NCBI GenBank assembly: GCA_036505015.1
Contig: DASXUC010000026.1
Span: 1-64,000, forward strand
Reading direction: 5' to 3'
Length of the DNA stretch: 64,000 bases
DNA from: DASXUC01 sp036505015
Lineage (GTDB): Bacteria > Sysuimicrobiota > Sysuimicrobiia > Sysuimicrobiales > Kaftiobacteriaceae
The position numbers and the translations under genes are program-made. The notes below the pieces were generated by a model, which saw only the letters and a list, made by a program, of their open reading frames with translations, was not told the DNA's origin and made no database searches. Shown piece after piece: positions 1-8,168 of the stretch; position 1 is the first letter of the stretch, and the number at the start of each line of letters is the position of its first letter.

Positions 1-1833
1 GAATGCCAGCCGCAGCCCCAGCCCGAGCGCCAGTCCGATCAGCGTGATGATCACCAGCGAGGCAAACGTCAGACTCTGCACCATCACACGCCGGGTCTGG
101 CGGCTGAGATCGATGGCGTAGGGCAGCCGGCGGAGGTCATCACCCATCAGGACCACGTCCGCCGTCTCCATCGCCGCATCGGTGCCGGCACCGCCCATGG
201 CGATCCCCACGTCCGCGGTCGCCAGCGCCGGGGCATCGTTCACGCCGTCGCCGACCATGGCCACGACGCCGTCACCGGCATACGTCCCCACGGCAAGGGC
301 CTTCTCGTCAGGAAGCAACCCGGCACGGACCTCGTCGATGTCGAGTTCGGCGGCGATGCTCCGGGCCACATCGGAGTGGTCTCCGGTCAACAATACCAGT
401 CTCCGGATGCCGAGGTCGCGCAGCATCCGCAGTGCGTGGGCCGCGTGCGGCCGCAGGGTGTCGGCAACGGCCACGATTCCGAGGGTTCGTTCACCGGCGA
501 CAACAATCGGCGTCTTACCCTCGTGCCGGAGCGCGACCAGCTCGGCGCGGAAGCCGTCAGACAGCGGAATGCCCTCGTCGCGCATGAATTGTTCCGATCC
601 GGCCCGGATCAGGCGGCCGCCGACGAGGCCCCGGATGCCCCGCCCGGTGACCGCCTCGAATTCGTCGGGGACGCCGAAGGCCACGCCACGCGCGCGGCAG
701 GCCTGCACCACAGCCTCCGCCAGCGCGTGCTCGGACCGGCTCTCCAGGGTCCCGGCCAGAGCCAGCAGGAAGTCGCTCTCCACGCCGTCTTCGGTGATGA
801 CGTCCGTGACGGCGGGGTGTCCGACGGTGAGGGTGCCCGTCTTGTCAAACACGACCGTCCGTGTGAGCGCGAGCTGCTCCATGTGCGCCCCGCCCTTGAA
901 CAGCACCCCCGCTCGTGCGGCCGCAGCGATCGCGGACAGCACCGCAGATGGCGCGGCAATCACCACCGCGCACGGAGACGCGACGACCAGCAAGGTGATG
1001 GCCCGGTAGAGCGCGGTCTGGGCCGGCTGGGCCAACAGTGTGAACACCCAGTAGGCCCCGATCGCCCCCGCAATCACCGCCACGGCATAGATTTGACCAA
1101 ATCGATCGATCAGGCGCTGCGTCGGTGCCTGCGCCGACTGCGCGTGCTCGACCATGGTGATGATCCTGGCGAGGGTGCTGTCGTGCGGATCGCGGGTGAC
1201 CTCGATTTCCAAACTGCCCCGCTGGTTGATCGTGCCGGCGAACACCGACGAGCCGGGGCCCACGTCGACAGGGATGGATTCGCCGGTAATCGGCGACTGG
1301 TCGATGCCGGATATCCCCACGCGCACCACGCCATCGGCCGCCAGCCGTTCCGCCGGCTTGACAATCACCGTGTCGCCGATCTGCAGCGCATCCGCCGGCA
1401 CGATCACTTCGATCGTTCCCCGCCGGACCAAGGCGTCCGCCGGCCGTAGCTCCATCAGCGCGCGAATCGCCCGCCGCGTGCGGCCCATCGCGTAGTACTC
1501 CAGCGCGTTGCTCGTGGAGAACAGAAAGAGCAGGACCCCGCCCTCGGCCCATTCACCCAGCCAGGCGGCGCCGCCGGCCGCCAGCAACATCAGGAGGTTG
1601 ACATCAACCCGGAACCGGCGGAGGACGGACAGCGCGGTGAACAGGCTGCCGGTGCCACCGGTGATGTAGGCAAGGACGTAAATGGGAAGGGAAGCCGCTG
1701 CGCCGGCGGTGCGTTCGAGGCCGGCTCCCGCGATGAGGAACAGCGCGCAGAGCACCGGCTGCAACCCGGGCAGAAGACGCCGCCAGGGCGCCGCCTCGAC
1801 CTGGCGGCCGTTGACGAGACGTGGATGACTCAC
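1..1833 (-). CDS. Heavy-metal P1B-type ATPase, C-terminus cut by window edge
   Basis: The reading frame enters at the left edge, so 611 N-terminal residues are visible and the last membrane helices are missing. It is a P-type metal pump: TGES actuator loop, SPC in the metal-binding helix (residues 286-288), phosphorylated aspartate in DKTGTLT (D330) and the GDGVNDAP hinge near residue 520. There is no N-terminal metal-binding domain. SPC without such a domain is typical of the P1B-4 (Co/Zn/Cd-type) subgroup, so that class is inferred; the deciding last helices are outside. The start is taken as GTG at 1833, six codons after an in-frame TAG. It follows a universal stress protein gene on the same strand with a 54-nt gap. 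Confidence 0.9.
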   Translation of the reverse strand, partial: MSHPRLVNGRQVEAAPWRRLLPGLQPVLCALFLIAGAGLERTAGAAASLPIYVLAYITGGTGSLFTALSVLRRFRVDVNLLMLLAAGGAAWLGEWAEGGVLLFLFSTSNALEYYAMGRTRRAIRALMELRPADALVRRGTIEVIVPADALQIGDTVIVKPAERLAADGVVRVGISGIDQSPITGESIPVDVGPGSSVFAGTINQRGSLEIEVTRDPHDSTLARIITMVEHAQSAQAPTQRLIDRFGQIYAVAVIAGAIGAYWVFTLLAQPAQTALYRAITLLVVASPCAVVIAAPSAVLSAIAAAARAGVLFKGGAHMEQLALTRTVVFDKTGTLTVGHPAVTDVITEDGVESDFLLALAGTLESRSEHALAEAVVQACRARGVAFGVPDEFEAVTGRGIRGLVGGRLIRAGSEQFMRDEGIPLSDGFRAELVALRHEGKTPIVVAGERTLGIVAVADTLRPHAAHALRMLRDLGIRRLVLLTGDHSDVARSIAAELDIDEVRAGLLPDEKALAVGTYAGDGVVAMVGDGVNDAPALATADVGIAMGGAGTDAAMETADVVLMGDDLRRLPYAIDLSRQTRRVMVQSLTFASLVIITLIGLALGLGLRLAF

Positions 1834-1887
1834 GCTGATGGCCGTGTCTGTCTACCTCCGGCGCATCGGCCGCAGGCCGGATTTTCG

Positions 1888-2367
1888 CTAACTCGCCGAA
1901 GCTCTGGAGACCGCAGGCGCCGGGACCGTCGCCGACCGCAGTGGCACAATCAACACGGGACGCACGGCATGGCGCAGGACATCTTCCGCCACGCTGCCGA
2001 GGATCGTGCGCCAGACCCCGGTGCGTCCGTGGGTCCCCATCACGATCAGGTCGGCGCCGATCCGGTCCGCCGTCTTCAGGATGGTGGCGCCGACGGCGTG
2101 ACCCTCGGTCACCTCGGCGCGGATCCGCAGGCCCACCGCGCCAGCCGACGCCGTGAGCCGGAGCAGGTCGGACTGCAGCACGTCGATGTACTGATCCAGG
2201 GCCATGCCGGAATCGGCGAGGGTCTGCATCAGCACATCGGGATCGTAGACGTGCAGGGCGATCAACTCGAACTGCATCGAGCGGGCCAGCTCTACCGCGC
2301 GGCTTGTGACCAGCGCCGACGACTCCGAGAGGTCGACGGCGACGAGGATCCGTCCCACGGCACTCAC
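1888..2367 (-). CDS. Universal stress protein (UspA family), single domain
   Basis: 159 residues, the usual length for a one-domain Usp. The N-terminal ILVAVDLSESS strand and the C-terminal nucleotide loop GTHGRTG...GS (about residues 112-125) are intact, so it belongs to the ATP-binding class. Cytoplasmic; the family supports survival under stress, and its target is unknown here. It lies just upstream of the metal ATPase on the same strand and is probably co-transcribed with it. A second stress protein gene at 4.5-5.5 kb sits beside a metal transporter, so Usp genes are linked to metal transport twice in this neighbourhood. Confidence 0.92.
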   Translation of the reverse strand: MSAVGRILVAVDLSESSALVTSRAVELARSMQFELIALHVYDPDVLMQTLADSGMALDQYIDVLQSDLLRLTASAGAVGLRIRAEVTEGHAVGATILKTADRIGADLIVMGTHGRTGVWRTILGSVAEDVLRHAVRPVLIVPLRSATVPAPAVSRASAS

Positions 2368-2419
2368 CCCCGGCTGTCACGATAGGCCGTGAGGCGGCGC
2401 GGGGACATCGGGCCGGGGC

Positions 2420-2452
2420 CTGATACGGATTTGCGCTTTTCGGCTGATACGG
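2420..2452. promoter_or_regulatory. Direct repeat CTGATACGG x2 between divergent genes
   Basis: The 9-mer CTGATACGG occurs at 2420-2428 and 2444-2452, 24 nt start to start, in the 129-nt gap between the leftward stress protein gene and the rightward zinc-ribbon gene. Position and spacing (just over two helical turns) suggest a regulator site, but no regulator can be assigned. Confidence 0.35.
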
Positions 2453-2469
2453 GAATGGGCCCAGCGCGC

Positions 2470-3117
2470 CTATGCTGGGGCCGGGAGGGGACGACGATGC
2501 CGGTACCCGACTACAAGCCCATCGATACGTGTGCGCGATGCGGCCTTCCCCGGGTTACGCGCGAGCTGGCCGAACAGGGTCTGACCCTGCTCTGCGACGA
2601 CTGCCAGACGAATCGCTGCATCCACCTGTGCATAGAGAAGGAGGGCGCGGTCATCCGGCTGTGCGACGACTGCTACTGGGGACGCGAGTTTGCCAATCCA
2701 AACCCGCCGACGCCGGTCAGGAAGCTCGAGACCGGCGCGCCACCGCGTCCAAGCTAACCGCTGAGAGTTCCGTGCCACCGCCCGGTGCACGCGGGCCAAG
2801 GCCGTACGCACCGCACACGGCTGCACGCACGGACAATCCTCCAGCAGCGCACACAGGGTGATGGCCAGTGGCCCCTCCGCCGCCTCGATCACCTCGCGCA
2901 GCGTCACCGCCGCCGGTGGTTTGACCAGTTCCACCCCGCCGCCGGTCCCCCGGAACGTGCGCACGATCCCCGCCCGAGTGAGCCGCTGCACGATCTTCGG
3001 CATATAGGCCGGCGGAATGGCGCGCCGCCGGGCAATCTCGGCGGAGCGCCCCCGGGGGTGCCCTGCGAGGTCGAGCACCACCCGGAGGGCGTAGCGCGCG
3101 TGGCGCGACAGCCGCAT
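2470..3117 (-). CDS. Rrf2-family regulator with odd C-terminal extension
   Basis: The N-terminal 110-120 residues are a clear Rrf2 winged helix (MRLSRHARYALRVVLDLA..., TGGGVELVKPP wing), followed by a cysteine cluster CALLEDCPCVQPC suited to a [2Fe-2S] cluster. Its ATG overlaps the stop of the nitrite reductase gene (TGATG), so it is translationally coupled to it. That pairing suggests an NsrR-like nitric oxide or nitrite sensor, as inference. Rrf2 proteins normally end at 130-150 residues. This frame runs on to 215, and the extra part is the antisense of the neighbouring zinc-ribbon gene, so the native stop has probably been lost. Confidence 0.82.
   Translation of the reverse strand: MRLSRHARYALRVVLDLAGHPRGRSAEIARRRAIPPAYMPKIVQRLTRAGIVRTFRGTGGGVELVKPPAAVTLREVIEAAEGPLAITLCALLEDCPCVQPCAVRTALARVHRAVARNSQRLAWTRWRAGLELPDRRRRVWIGKLASPVAVVAQPDDRALLLYAQVDAAIRLAVVAEQGQTLFGQLARNPGKAASRTRIDGLVVGYRHRRPLPAPA
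2497..2757 (+). CDS. Small cysteine-rich zinc-ribbon-like protein
   Basis: 86 residues from ATG 2497, preceded by GGGAGGGG at good spacing; this site decides against the longer upstream start. It has four CxxC-like clusters (CARCG, CDDC, NRC...C and a second CDDC), enough to bind one or two zinc ions, and no signal peptide or membrane segment. I do not recognise the family. The whole gene is overlapped on the other strand by the C-terminal part of the Rrf2 frame, so one of the two coding claims may be partly wrong. Its good ribosome site and ordered cysteines favour it being real. Confidence 0.6.
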   Translation: MPVPDYKPIDTCARCGLPRVTRELAEQGLTLLCDDCQTNRCIHLCIEKEGAVIRLCDDCYWGREFANPNPPTPVRKLETGAPPRPS

Positions 3118-4157
3118 CAGTGCTTTCCGGGCATCCCCGGCTTGATCGGTTCGAAGATCCCGGCTGGACCGGTTCCCTCCACCTTCAACTGGCCCGCGGC
3201 ACCGATGTCGATGCGGAAGATACTGTGGTCAACCAGCAGGTACGTTCCCGGCACATCGAGTTTGAACTCGACCATCGCCGCGCCGCCGGCGGGAATCAGG
3301 GTTGTCTGCACATTGGTCTGCGGGGGACTGCCGATGGCGCTTTCGGCGTAGACACGGTCGAAGATTTCGCCAATCACGTGGAACGACGACACCAGGTTTG
3401 GCCCGCCGTTGCCGATGTAGATGCGCACCGTCTGCCCCACCCGCCCCGTCAGCGCAGCGCTGCCGACGAGCGATCCGACCCGGCCGTTGAAGACAACGTA
3501 GTCGGCCTGTGCCATTCGGGCCTTGTCGGACGCGTAGGCCTGGAGTCCTTTGTCCCCGAACGCCCCGTGAGTGTAGAACTCTCCCTGCATGACGTAGTAC
3601 TCCTGATCGACTGCCGGGAGGCCGCTGGCGGGCTCCACAAGGATCAACCCGTACATCCCGTTGGCGATGTGCGTGGGGATGTGGGGACTGGCGCAGTGGT
3701 AGACGTACAGCCCGGGGTTGAGGGCTTTGAACCGAAACGACGTCTCCTGCCCGGGGGCGGTCTGGGTGAGCGTGGCGCCGCCGCCGGGCCCGTTCACGGC
3801 GTGCAGATCGATGGAGTGGATCTGCTTGCTGTCTTTGTTGTTCTTCAGGCGCAGCTCGACGCTGTCACCGACCCTGACGCGGATCATCGGTCCCGGCACA
3901 GTGCCGTTGAACGTCCAAAACGTGTACTCGACGCCGTCGGCCAGGACGCCCCGCACCTCTTTCGTCTCCAGCCGCACGAGGACGTTGGCCGGTCCCCGCC
4001 TGACCGGCGGCGGGACCGCCGGCGCGGGGGTCAGCGTTGCGGTGATCGTCCCGGGGACCGCGGCGGCGACCGGACCCTGCCACGCGCCTGGCAACGAAGC
4101 GGCCAGGAGGCCCACGGCGATGACGAGAGCCATCATCACCACACGGATCGATCTCAT
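3117..4157 (-). CDS. nirK: Copper-containing nitrite reductase (NirK)
   Basis: Two-cupredoxin enzyme reducing nitrite to nitric oxide. 346 residues from ATG 4157, chosen because a Sec signal peptide follows (MRSIRVVMMALVIAVGLLAA) and GGGAGGAG precedes it. Type-1 copper ligands are H114, C155, H163 and M168; type-2 ligands are H119, H154 and H260; catalytic aspartate is D117 (HSIDLH). The GPGGG stretch after the first histidines is typical of NirK. It probably acts outside the membrane with electrons from the cupredoxins and cytochromes at 7.5-11.5 kb. It is coupled to the Rrf2 gene downstream. No other denitrification gene is in the window. Confidence 0.93.
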   Translation of the reverse strand: MRSIRVVMMALVIAVGLLAASLPGAWQGPVAAAVPGTITATLTPAPAVPPPVRRGPANVLVRLETKEVRGVLADGVEYTFWTFNGTVPGPMIRVRVGDSVELRLKNNKDSKQIHSIDLHAVNGPGGGATLTQTAPGQETSFRFKALNPGLYVYHCASPHIPTHIANGMYGLILVEPASGLPAVDQEYYVMQGEFYTHGAFGDKGLQAYASDKARMAQADYVVFNGRVGSLVGSAALTGRVGQTVRIYIGNGGPNLVSSFHVIGEIFDRVYAESAIGSPPQTNVQTTLIPAGGAAMVEFKLDVPGTYLLVDHSIFRIDIGAAGQLKVEGTGPAGIFEPIKPGMPGKH

Positions 4158-4194
4158 TGGTCTAACTCCTCCCGTGGTCAACATGAGATTGGAC

Positions 4195-4219
4195 AAAGGG
4201 GACAGACTTTGTCCCCTTT
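4195..4219. repeat. Perfect 10-bp inverted repeat in the nirK leader
   Basis: AAAGGGGACA (4195-4204) and TGTCCCCTTT (4210-4219) with a 5-nt loop, 38 nt upstream of the nirK start. It could be a leader hairpin, an operator, or a member of the short palindromic dispersed repeats seen in many genomes. The flank GGACAAAGG-GGACAG is itself word-like with a period near 9, as in other spacers of this window. Confidence 0.55.
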
Positions 4220-4309
4220 CTCCTTCTCGAAGGTACAGAAGAGACCGCGGACGCAGCAATCCGATGACCGAACGAACCGTATCGGGTCTCCGCCCGATGC
4301 GGGACGGTC

Positions 4310-4457
4310 CCTGCCGTCTAGCGGCCCCGAAGCGGGCGATGATCCAGCCGGAAACGGTGTCGAGAAACCCCGAGATGAACGCCGGTGGAAGCGTGGCGTA
4401 TTCCTGCGGCCCTCCGGTGGTGGCGGTCAAGAACAGGTGGTTCGCGCGCGGAAACAC
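4310..4457 (-). pseudogene. Remnant of an alpha/beta hydrolase C-terminus
   Basis: The frame upstream of nirK reads VFPRANHLFL...GFLDTVSGWI, which looks like the tail of an alpha/beta hydrolase (dienelactone hydrolase or S9-like), including the catalytic-histidine segment ANHLF. No nucleophile elbow or acid segment is present, and the frame continues without a stop into the nirK signal peptide. I infer a decayed gene end. The rest of the 4158-4557 spacer holds only the inverted repeat described separately. Confidence 0.45.
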
Positions 4458-4557
4458 TGTGACGGGATCATAGCGATGAAAAGGCGCATCGTCTACGCTG
4501 CGGGCGGCACCAGCGGCGCCGCCTCGGCGACCAGGTCCAGCAGGAGACGGCCCCGCA

Positions 4558-5454
4558 TCATGCCGCCTCGGGAATCCGGATCAGCAGTACCGGCACGTCG
4601 GTATGCCCGATGACGCGCGACGCCACGCTGCCGGCCCAGGCACCGGCGACCCCTGAACGCCCGTGGGTGGCGATCACAATGAGATCGATCCCGCGGCCGG
4701 CCGCCGCCTGCAGCAGCATCCGCACGGCCTCGCCGCGCTCGATCAGACCGGACGCCGCCAGGCCATCCGCGGCCAGGCTGTGGACGGTCGCGTCGAGATA
4801 CTCCTGCATCTGCCGCGCCTCCAGATCGAGCACCTCGGCGGCCGCCGACGGCATCAACCGGGTCGCCGCCGCGCGCTCCGGAGGGGCGGTTTCGGGCGTG
4901 GGCACCACCGAGACCAGCAATATCGCCGCCGCGCAGGCGCGCCCGATCGCCGCCGCCGCCGGCAGCGCGACCGCCGCCGCCTCGCTGCCATCGAGCGGGA
5001 CCATGATCCGGCGGCAGACAAAGTCGGCCGGGCCTGCAGGTTTCGTCAGCAGCACCGGCGTCGCACCGTACCGCAGCACCTGCTGGGCCACGCTGCCGAA
5101 CAGGGCGCCCCGGACGCCACCGCTGCCGTGGGTGCACAACACGGTGAGGTCGGCGCCGACCGCCGTCCCCGCCTCGGCAATTTCCTTGGGCACATCGGTC
5201 GATCCCCGGCGCACCAGCGCGCTGGCCTCGACGTGCTGGGCGGCCAGCCGCGCGGCGATCTGCCCGAGGTAGGCGCCGGCGTCCTCGGCGCGGGTCAGGT
5301 GGCGATCGCCGTGCACCGTCGGGGCCGCGTGGGGTTCGACGACATGGACCGCGGTAATTCTGGCGGGCAGGCGCTGCGCGAGCGCGATGGCGGCGGGCAA
5401 CGCGCTTTCCGCCAGGACGGAGCCATCGAGCGGTACGAGCAGGTGCGTAAACAT
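4558..5454 (-). CDS. Tandem universal stress protein (two Usp domains)
   Basis: 298 residues made of two UspA domains: residues 1-142, starting LLVPLDGSVLAES and ending with the CTHGSGGVRGALFGS loop; and residues 148-298, starting IMVPLDGSEAA with ATHGRSGVAGAWAGS. Both nucleotide loops are intact. Cytoplasmic; tandem Usps usually act as an internal dimer. The start is 1 nt after the stop of the NRAMP gene, so the two are one transcription unit, which suggests a role in metal or oxidative stress. Confidence 0.92.
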   Translation of the reverse strand: MFTHLLVPLDGSVLAESALPAAIALAQRLPARITAVHVVEPHAAPTVHGDRHLTRAEDAGAYLGQIAARLAAQHVEASALVRRGSTDVPKEIAEAGTAVGADLTVLCTHGSGGVRGALFGSVAQQVLRYGATPVLLTKPAGPADFVCRRIMVPLDGSEAAAVALPAAAAIGRACAAAILLVSVVPTPETAPPERAAATRLMPSAAAEVLDLEARQMQEYLDATVHSLAADGLAASGLIERGEAVRMLLQAAAGRGIDLIVIATHGRSGVAGAWAGSVASRVIGHTDVPVLLIRIPEAA

Positions 5455-5455
5455 C

Positions 5456-6766
5456 CTATCCGCCTCCCACCAGGCCGACCAGCAGCCAGACGTTGAGGGC
5501 GATGATGCCGGCGGTCACGACGGTGGCGGTGAGCGTCGTGAGGCGCGAGTTGGCCAGCGCACCCATCAGATCCCGCCGGCTCGTAAACCACACGAGGGGC
5601 GCCAGTGCAAACGGCAGGCCGAAGCTGAGCACGACCTGGCTGATCACCAGCGTGCGTGTCGGTTCCAGACCGATGGCGATCACGGCGAATGCCGGCAGCA
5701 TCGTGACCAGCCGCCGCACCCACACCGGAATCCTCCGGTGCAGGAACCCCTGCATGATCACCTGTCCGGCCATCGTGCCGACCGTGGATGACGACAGTCC
5801 TGACGCCAGCAGCGAGACGGCGAAGACGACGCTGCTGGCCCCGCCCAGCAGCGGTGCCAGCGTGCGGTGGGCCTCTTCGATCGTGGCGATCTGGGTCAGA
5901 CCGTGCGTGAAAAACGTCGACGCGGCCATGATCAACATGGCGCCGTTGACCAGCCCGGCCAGCCCCATCGCGATGACGACATCGACGATCTCGAAGCGAA
6001 ACAGCCGCCGCGCCTGCGCCTCGTCCTGGGGGACGATCCGCCGCTGGGTCAGGGCCGAGTGCAGGAAGACGACGTGCGGCATCACGGTGGCCCCCAGGAT
6101 CCCGGTGGCCAGCAAGATGCTGTCGGTGCCCGAGAAGCGAGGGACGAACGCCCCGGACGCCACCGCCAGCCACGACGGACGGTCGAGGAATGTCTCGATC
6201 ACATAGCAAATCGCGATGACGCCGACCAGCGCCGTGATCACCGCTTCCACCGGCCGAAAGCCGTGGCGCTCCAGCGCGAGGATCGCCAGGGTCAGGATGC
6301 CGGCCAGCACCGCGGCGGCCAGCAGCGGCAGGTGAAACAACAGGTACAGGCCCAAGGCGGCGCCGAGGAACTCGGCGAGATCGGTGGCCATCGCGACCAG
6401 CTCGCTGATCACCCACATCGCCCACACGATCGGCCGGGGCAGCTGCTCGCGGCACGTTTCGGCGAGGTTGAGGCCCGTCGCGATGCCCAATTTGGCGGAC
6501 AGCGCCTGCACCAGCATCGCGATGAGGTTGCTGGCCACGATCACCCACAACAGCAGGTAGCCGAACTGCGCGCCCCCCTGGATATTCGTGGCGAAGTTGC
6601 CTGGGTCGACGTAGGCGACGCTGGCGACGAAGGCCGGGCCGAGAAACGGCAGGATCCGGGCGAGGGTCCCGCGGGGGCCACGCCCCTCCAGGATCTCGAC
6701 GGCGCCGGCAATCGTGCTCGCGTCTCTGCGGCCGGAGACTTGCCCCAGTGGGTCGCGGTTTGCCAT
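5456..6766 (-). CDS. mntH: NRAMP-family divalent metal transporter (MntH-like)
   Basis: 436 residues with about 11 membrane helices. It has the family metal-site motifs DPGNFATNI in helix 1 and ATVMPHVVFLHS (MPH) in helix 6, so proton-coupled Mn2+ or Fe2+ uptake is expected at the cytoplasmic membrane. The long soluble N-terminus (about 38 residues before the first helix) is ordinary for the family. It is the first gene of a pair with the tandem stress protein and lies downstream of a SufR-like regulator on the same strand, which suggests regulation by iron or iron-sulfur status. No manganese riboswitch was seen in the 71-nt gap. Confidence 0.93.
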   Translation of the reverse strand: MANRDPLGQVSGRRDASTIAGAVEILEGRGPRGTLARILPFLGPAFVASVAYVDPGNFATNIQGGAQFGYLLLWVIVASNLIAMLVQALSAKLGIATGLNLAETCREQLPRPIVWAMWVISELVAMATDLAEFLGAALGLYLLFHLPLLAAAVLAGILTLAILALERHGFRPVEAVITALVGVIAICYVIETFLDRPSWLAVASGAFVPRFSGTDSILLATGILGATVMPHVVFLHSALTQRRIVPQDEAQARRLFRFEIVDVVIAMGLAGLVNGAMLIMAASTFFTHGLTQIATIEEAHRTLAPLLGGASSVVFAVSLLASGLSSSTVGTMAGQVIMQGFLHRRIPVWVRRLVTMLPAFAVIAIGLEPTRTLVISQVVLSFGLPFALAPLVWFTSRRDLMGALANSRLTTLTATVVTAGIIALNVWLLVGLVGGG

Positions 6767-6837
6767 GTCGCTGGACTTCAGCCTACACCAAATTTGCCGT
6801 GCGAAGAATACGGAAGGCGGCGGCGGTTTGTCGGTGG

Positions 6838-7476
6838 TCAGGCGGACTGACGCTGTTTGGACGCGGTGCGCACCTCAAACGTGCAGCGTGGATCGCCCCG
6901 CACGATCCACTCCGACTGCTCGACGTCCTGCCCCGTCAGATCGGAGAGGACGAGACGAGCCGCGCAGCACAGCTCGCGGAATTCGAGCGCCAGGGATGCC
7001 AGCGGACATTCATGGAGGGAGAACTGAAGCCCATCGTCCGTCTGCATCACGGTTGAGGTGTCCATGCCGGCGAAGACGACCTGCCGGGCGGACTCGAGCC
7101 GAGAGGCGGTGTCGGGTATGCGCCCGACCTCGGGGTGCATCGCGGCCAGCAGGCGGGCGATGGCCGGGAACATCGCCTCGATCTGTTCGGGCGCTGCGGT
7201 CTGCAGACGCGCGAACACCGCCTCGAGCAGCGCGGGGTAGCTGCCGGTTGCGGCCAGTGCCATCGGGACGGTCAGCGAGTAGACCTGGGGCGGCCGCCCG
7301 CTCCCGGAGCGGTTCGACCGCGCGGTCACCGCCCCGACGCGACCCAGCGCGTCGAGATGGCGCCGCACCGTCGAGCGGGACAACCCGGTGGCCCGCTGCA
7401 GGGCGCTCACCGTAGACCCGCCGGTGCGCCGCATCGCCGTCATCACGCGGGTCCGGCTTGACGCTTGGACGGCCAT
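6838..7476 (-). CDS. SufR-like winged-helix regulator with C-terminal cysteine cluster
   Basis: 212 residues. The N-terminus is a DeoR/ArsR-type winged helix (VSALQRATGLSRSTVRRHL). The C-terminal third has HECP...LCC...GDPRC, matching the layout of the iron-sulfur-binding end of SufR-type repressors. Neighbour logic (NRAMP transporter and stress protein immediately downstream, same strand) supports a metal or Fe-S sensor controlling uptake. Exact ligand assignment is uncertain because the cysteine spacing is not identical to cyanobacterial SufR. Confidence 0.75.
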   Translation of the reverse strand: MAVQASSRTRVMTAMRRTGGSTVSALQRATGLSRSTVRRHLDALGRVGAVTARSNRSGSGRPPQVYSLTVPMALAATGSYPALLEAVFARLQTAAPEQIEAMFPAIARLLAAMHPEVGRIPDTASRLESARQVVFAGMDTSTVMQTDDGLQFSLHECPLASLALEFRELCCAARLVLSDLTGQDVEQSEWIVRGDPRCTFEVRTASKQRQSA

Positions 7477-7536
7477 GACTTCACCTTACCCGGTCCGGCC
7501 GATGCGACGCCATCCGGCGGTCACAGTATTTCCGTT

Positions 7537-8001
7537 CTACTTCACCACGAGCACGCCCTTCATACCGGCCTCGTAGTGTCCTTCAGCGTGGCACGCCATC
7601 TCGAAGGTGCCCTTCCGGGTGGGCGTGAATTTCAGCTCCGCGCGCTTTCCCGGCTTCACCTCGACCTCAAAGACGCTCGTTCCGGCCACGGCGCCCATCC
7701 CCTCAAACTCGCCTTCGACCTCGCCCATGTTCTGGAAGTACGTGTTGGGCATGATGTACGCGTCCCAGTCGGACACCTTGCTCTTCGGCGCCGGATAGAC
7801 CATGAACTCGTGCTCGACCTTGCCCTTGTTGATCAGAGTGATCTCGGCCTCTACCCCAGCCTGCAGCGTGACCGTGGCGGGAGTGAATTTGAAGTCGGTC
7901 ATCGTAATCGTGACCTTCTGCACCTTGGGTGCTCCGGCCGCCGGAACCGCAACCGCCAGGGCCACGATCACAATCAGGATCAGCACTCCCCTCGAACGCA
8001 T
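7537..8001 (-). CDS. Exported blue-copper protein (rusticyanin/sulfocyanin-like)
   Basis: 154 residues from ATG 8001, which follows GAGGGG and opens a signal peptide (MRSRGVLILIVIVALAVAV). One cupredoxin domain: the first ligand histidine in VEHEFMVY, then CHAEGHYEAGM near the end, giving C-x4-H-x4-M as in rusticyanin, auracyanin and sulfocyanin. A type-1 copper electron carrier outside the membrane is expected. It lies downstream of the cytochrome bc genes on the same strand, so it is a likely acceptor from the quinol oxidase and donor to the oxidase or nitrite reductase. Confidence 0.85.
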   Translation of the reverse strand: MRSRGVLILIVIVALAVAVPAAGAPKVQKVTITMTDFKFTPATVTLQAGVEAEITLINKGKVEHEFMVYPAPKSKVSDWDAYIMPNTYFQNMGEVEGEFEGMGAVAGTSVFEVEVKPGKRAELKFTPTRKGTFEMACHAEGHYEAGMKGVLVVK

Positions 8002-8029
8002 CGGGCACCCCTCGTGTCGGTCAATTTTT

Positions 8030-8112
8030 GGTGCTACCTGTCCCACAGCAGGCACCGCTTTTAGAAGATCTCTGATCTGACGATAGGCGCTACGAAACGC
8101 TGGTGCCTATCG
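8030..8112. repeat. Two inverted repeats between cytochrome bc and blue-copper genes
   Basis: CGATAGGC (8081-8088) pairs with GCCTATCG (8105-8112), and GGTGC...CTGT (8030-8041) pairs with ACAG...GCACC (8045-8056). They fill the 167-nt spacer and can fold as two hairpins on either strand. Processing sites, a weak terminator or an operator are possible; there is no T-tract on the gene strand. Confidence 0.5.
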
Positions 8113-8168
8113 GACGCGGACCTGATATCCGCCCCCAGAGGAGCCGAACGTGTTCCGGAAGCGAGACG

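Noticed and set aside
1604..2380. Long leftward frame overlapping the stress protein and metal ATPase
   Set aside because: Arginine- and glycine-rich with no family signature; out of frame with two well-conserved genes.
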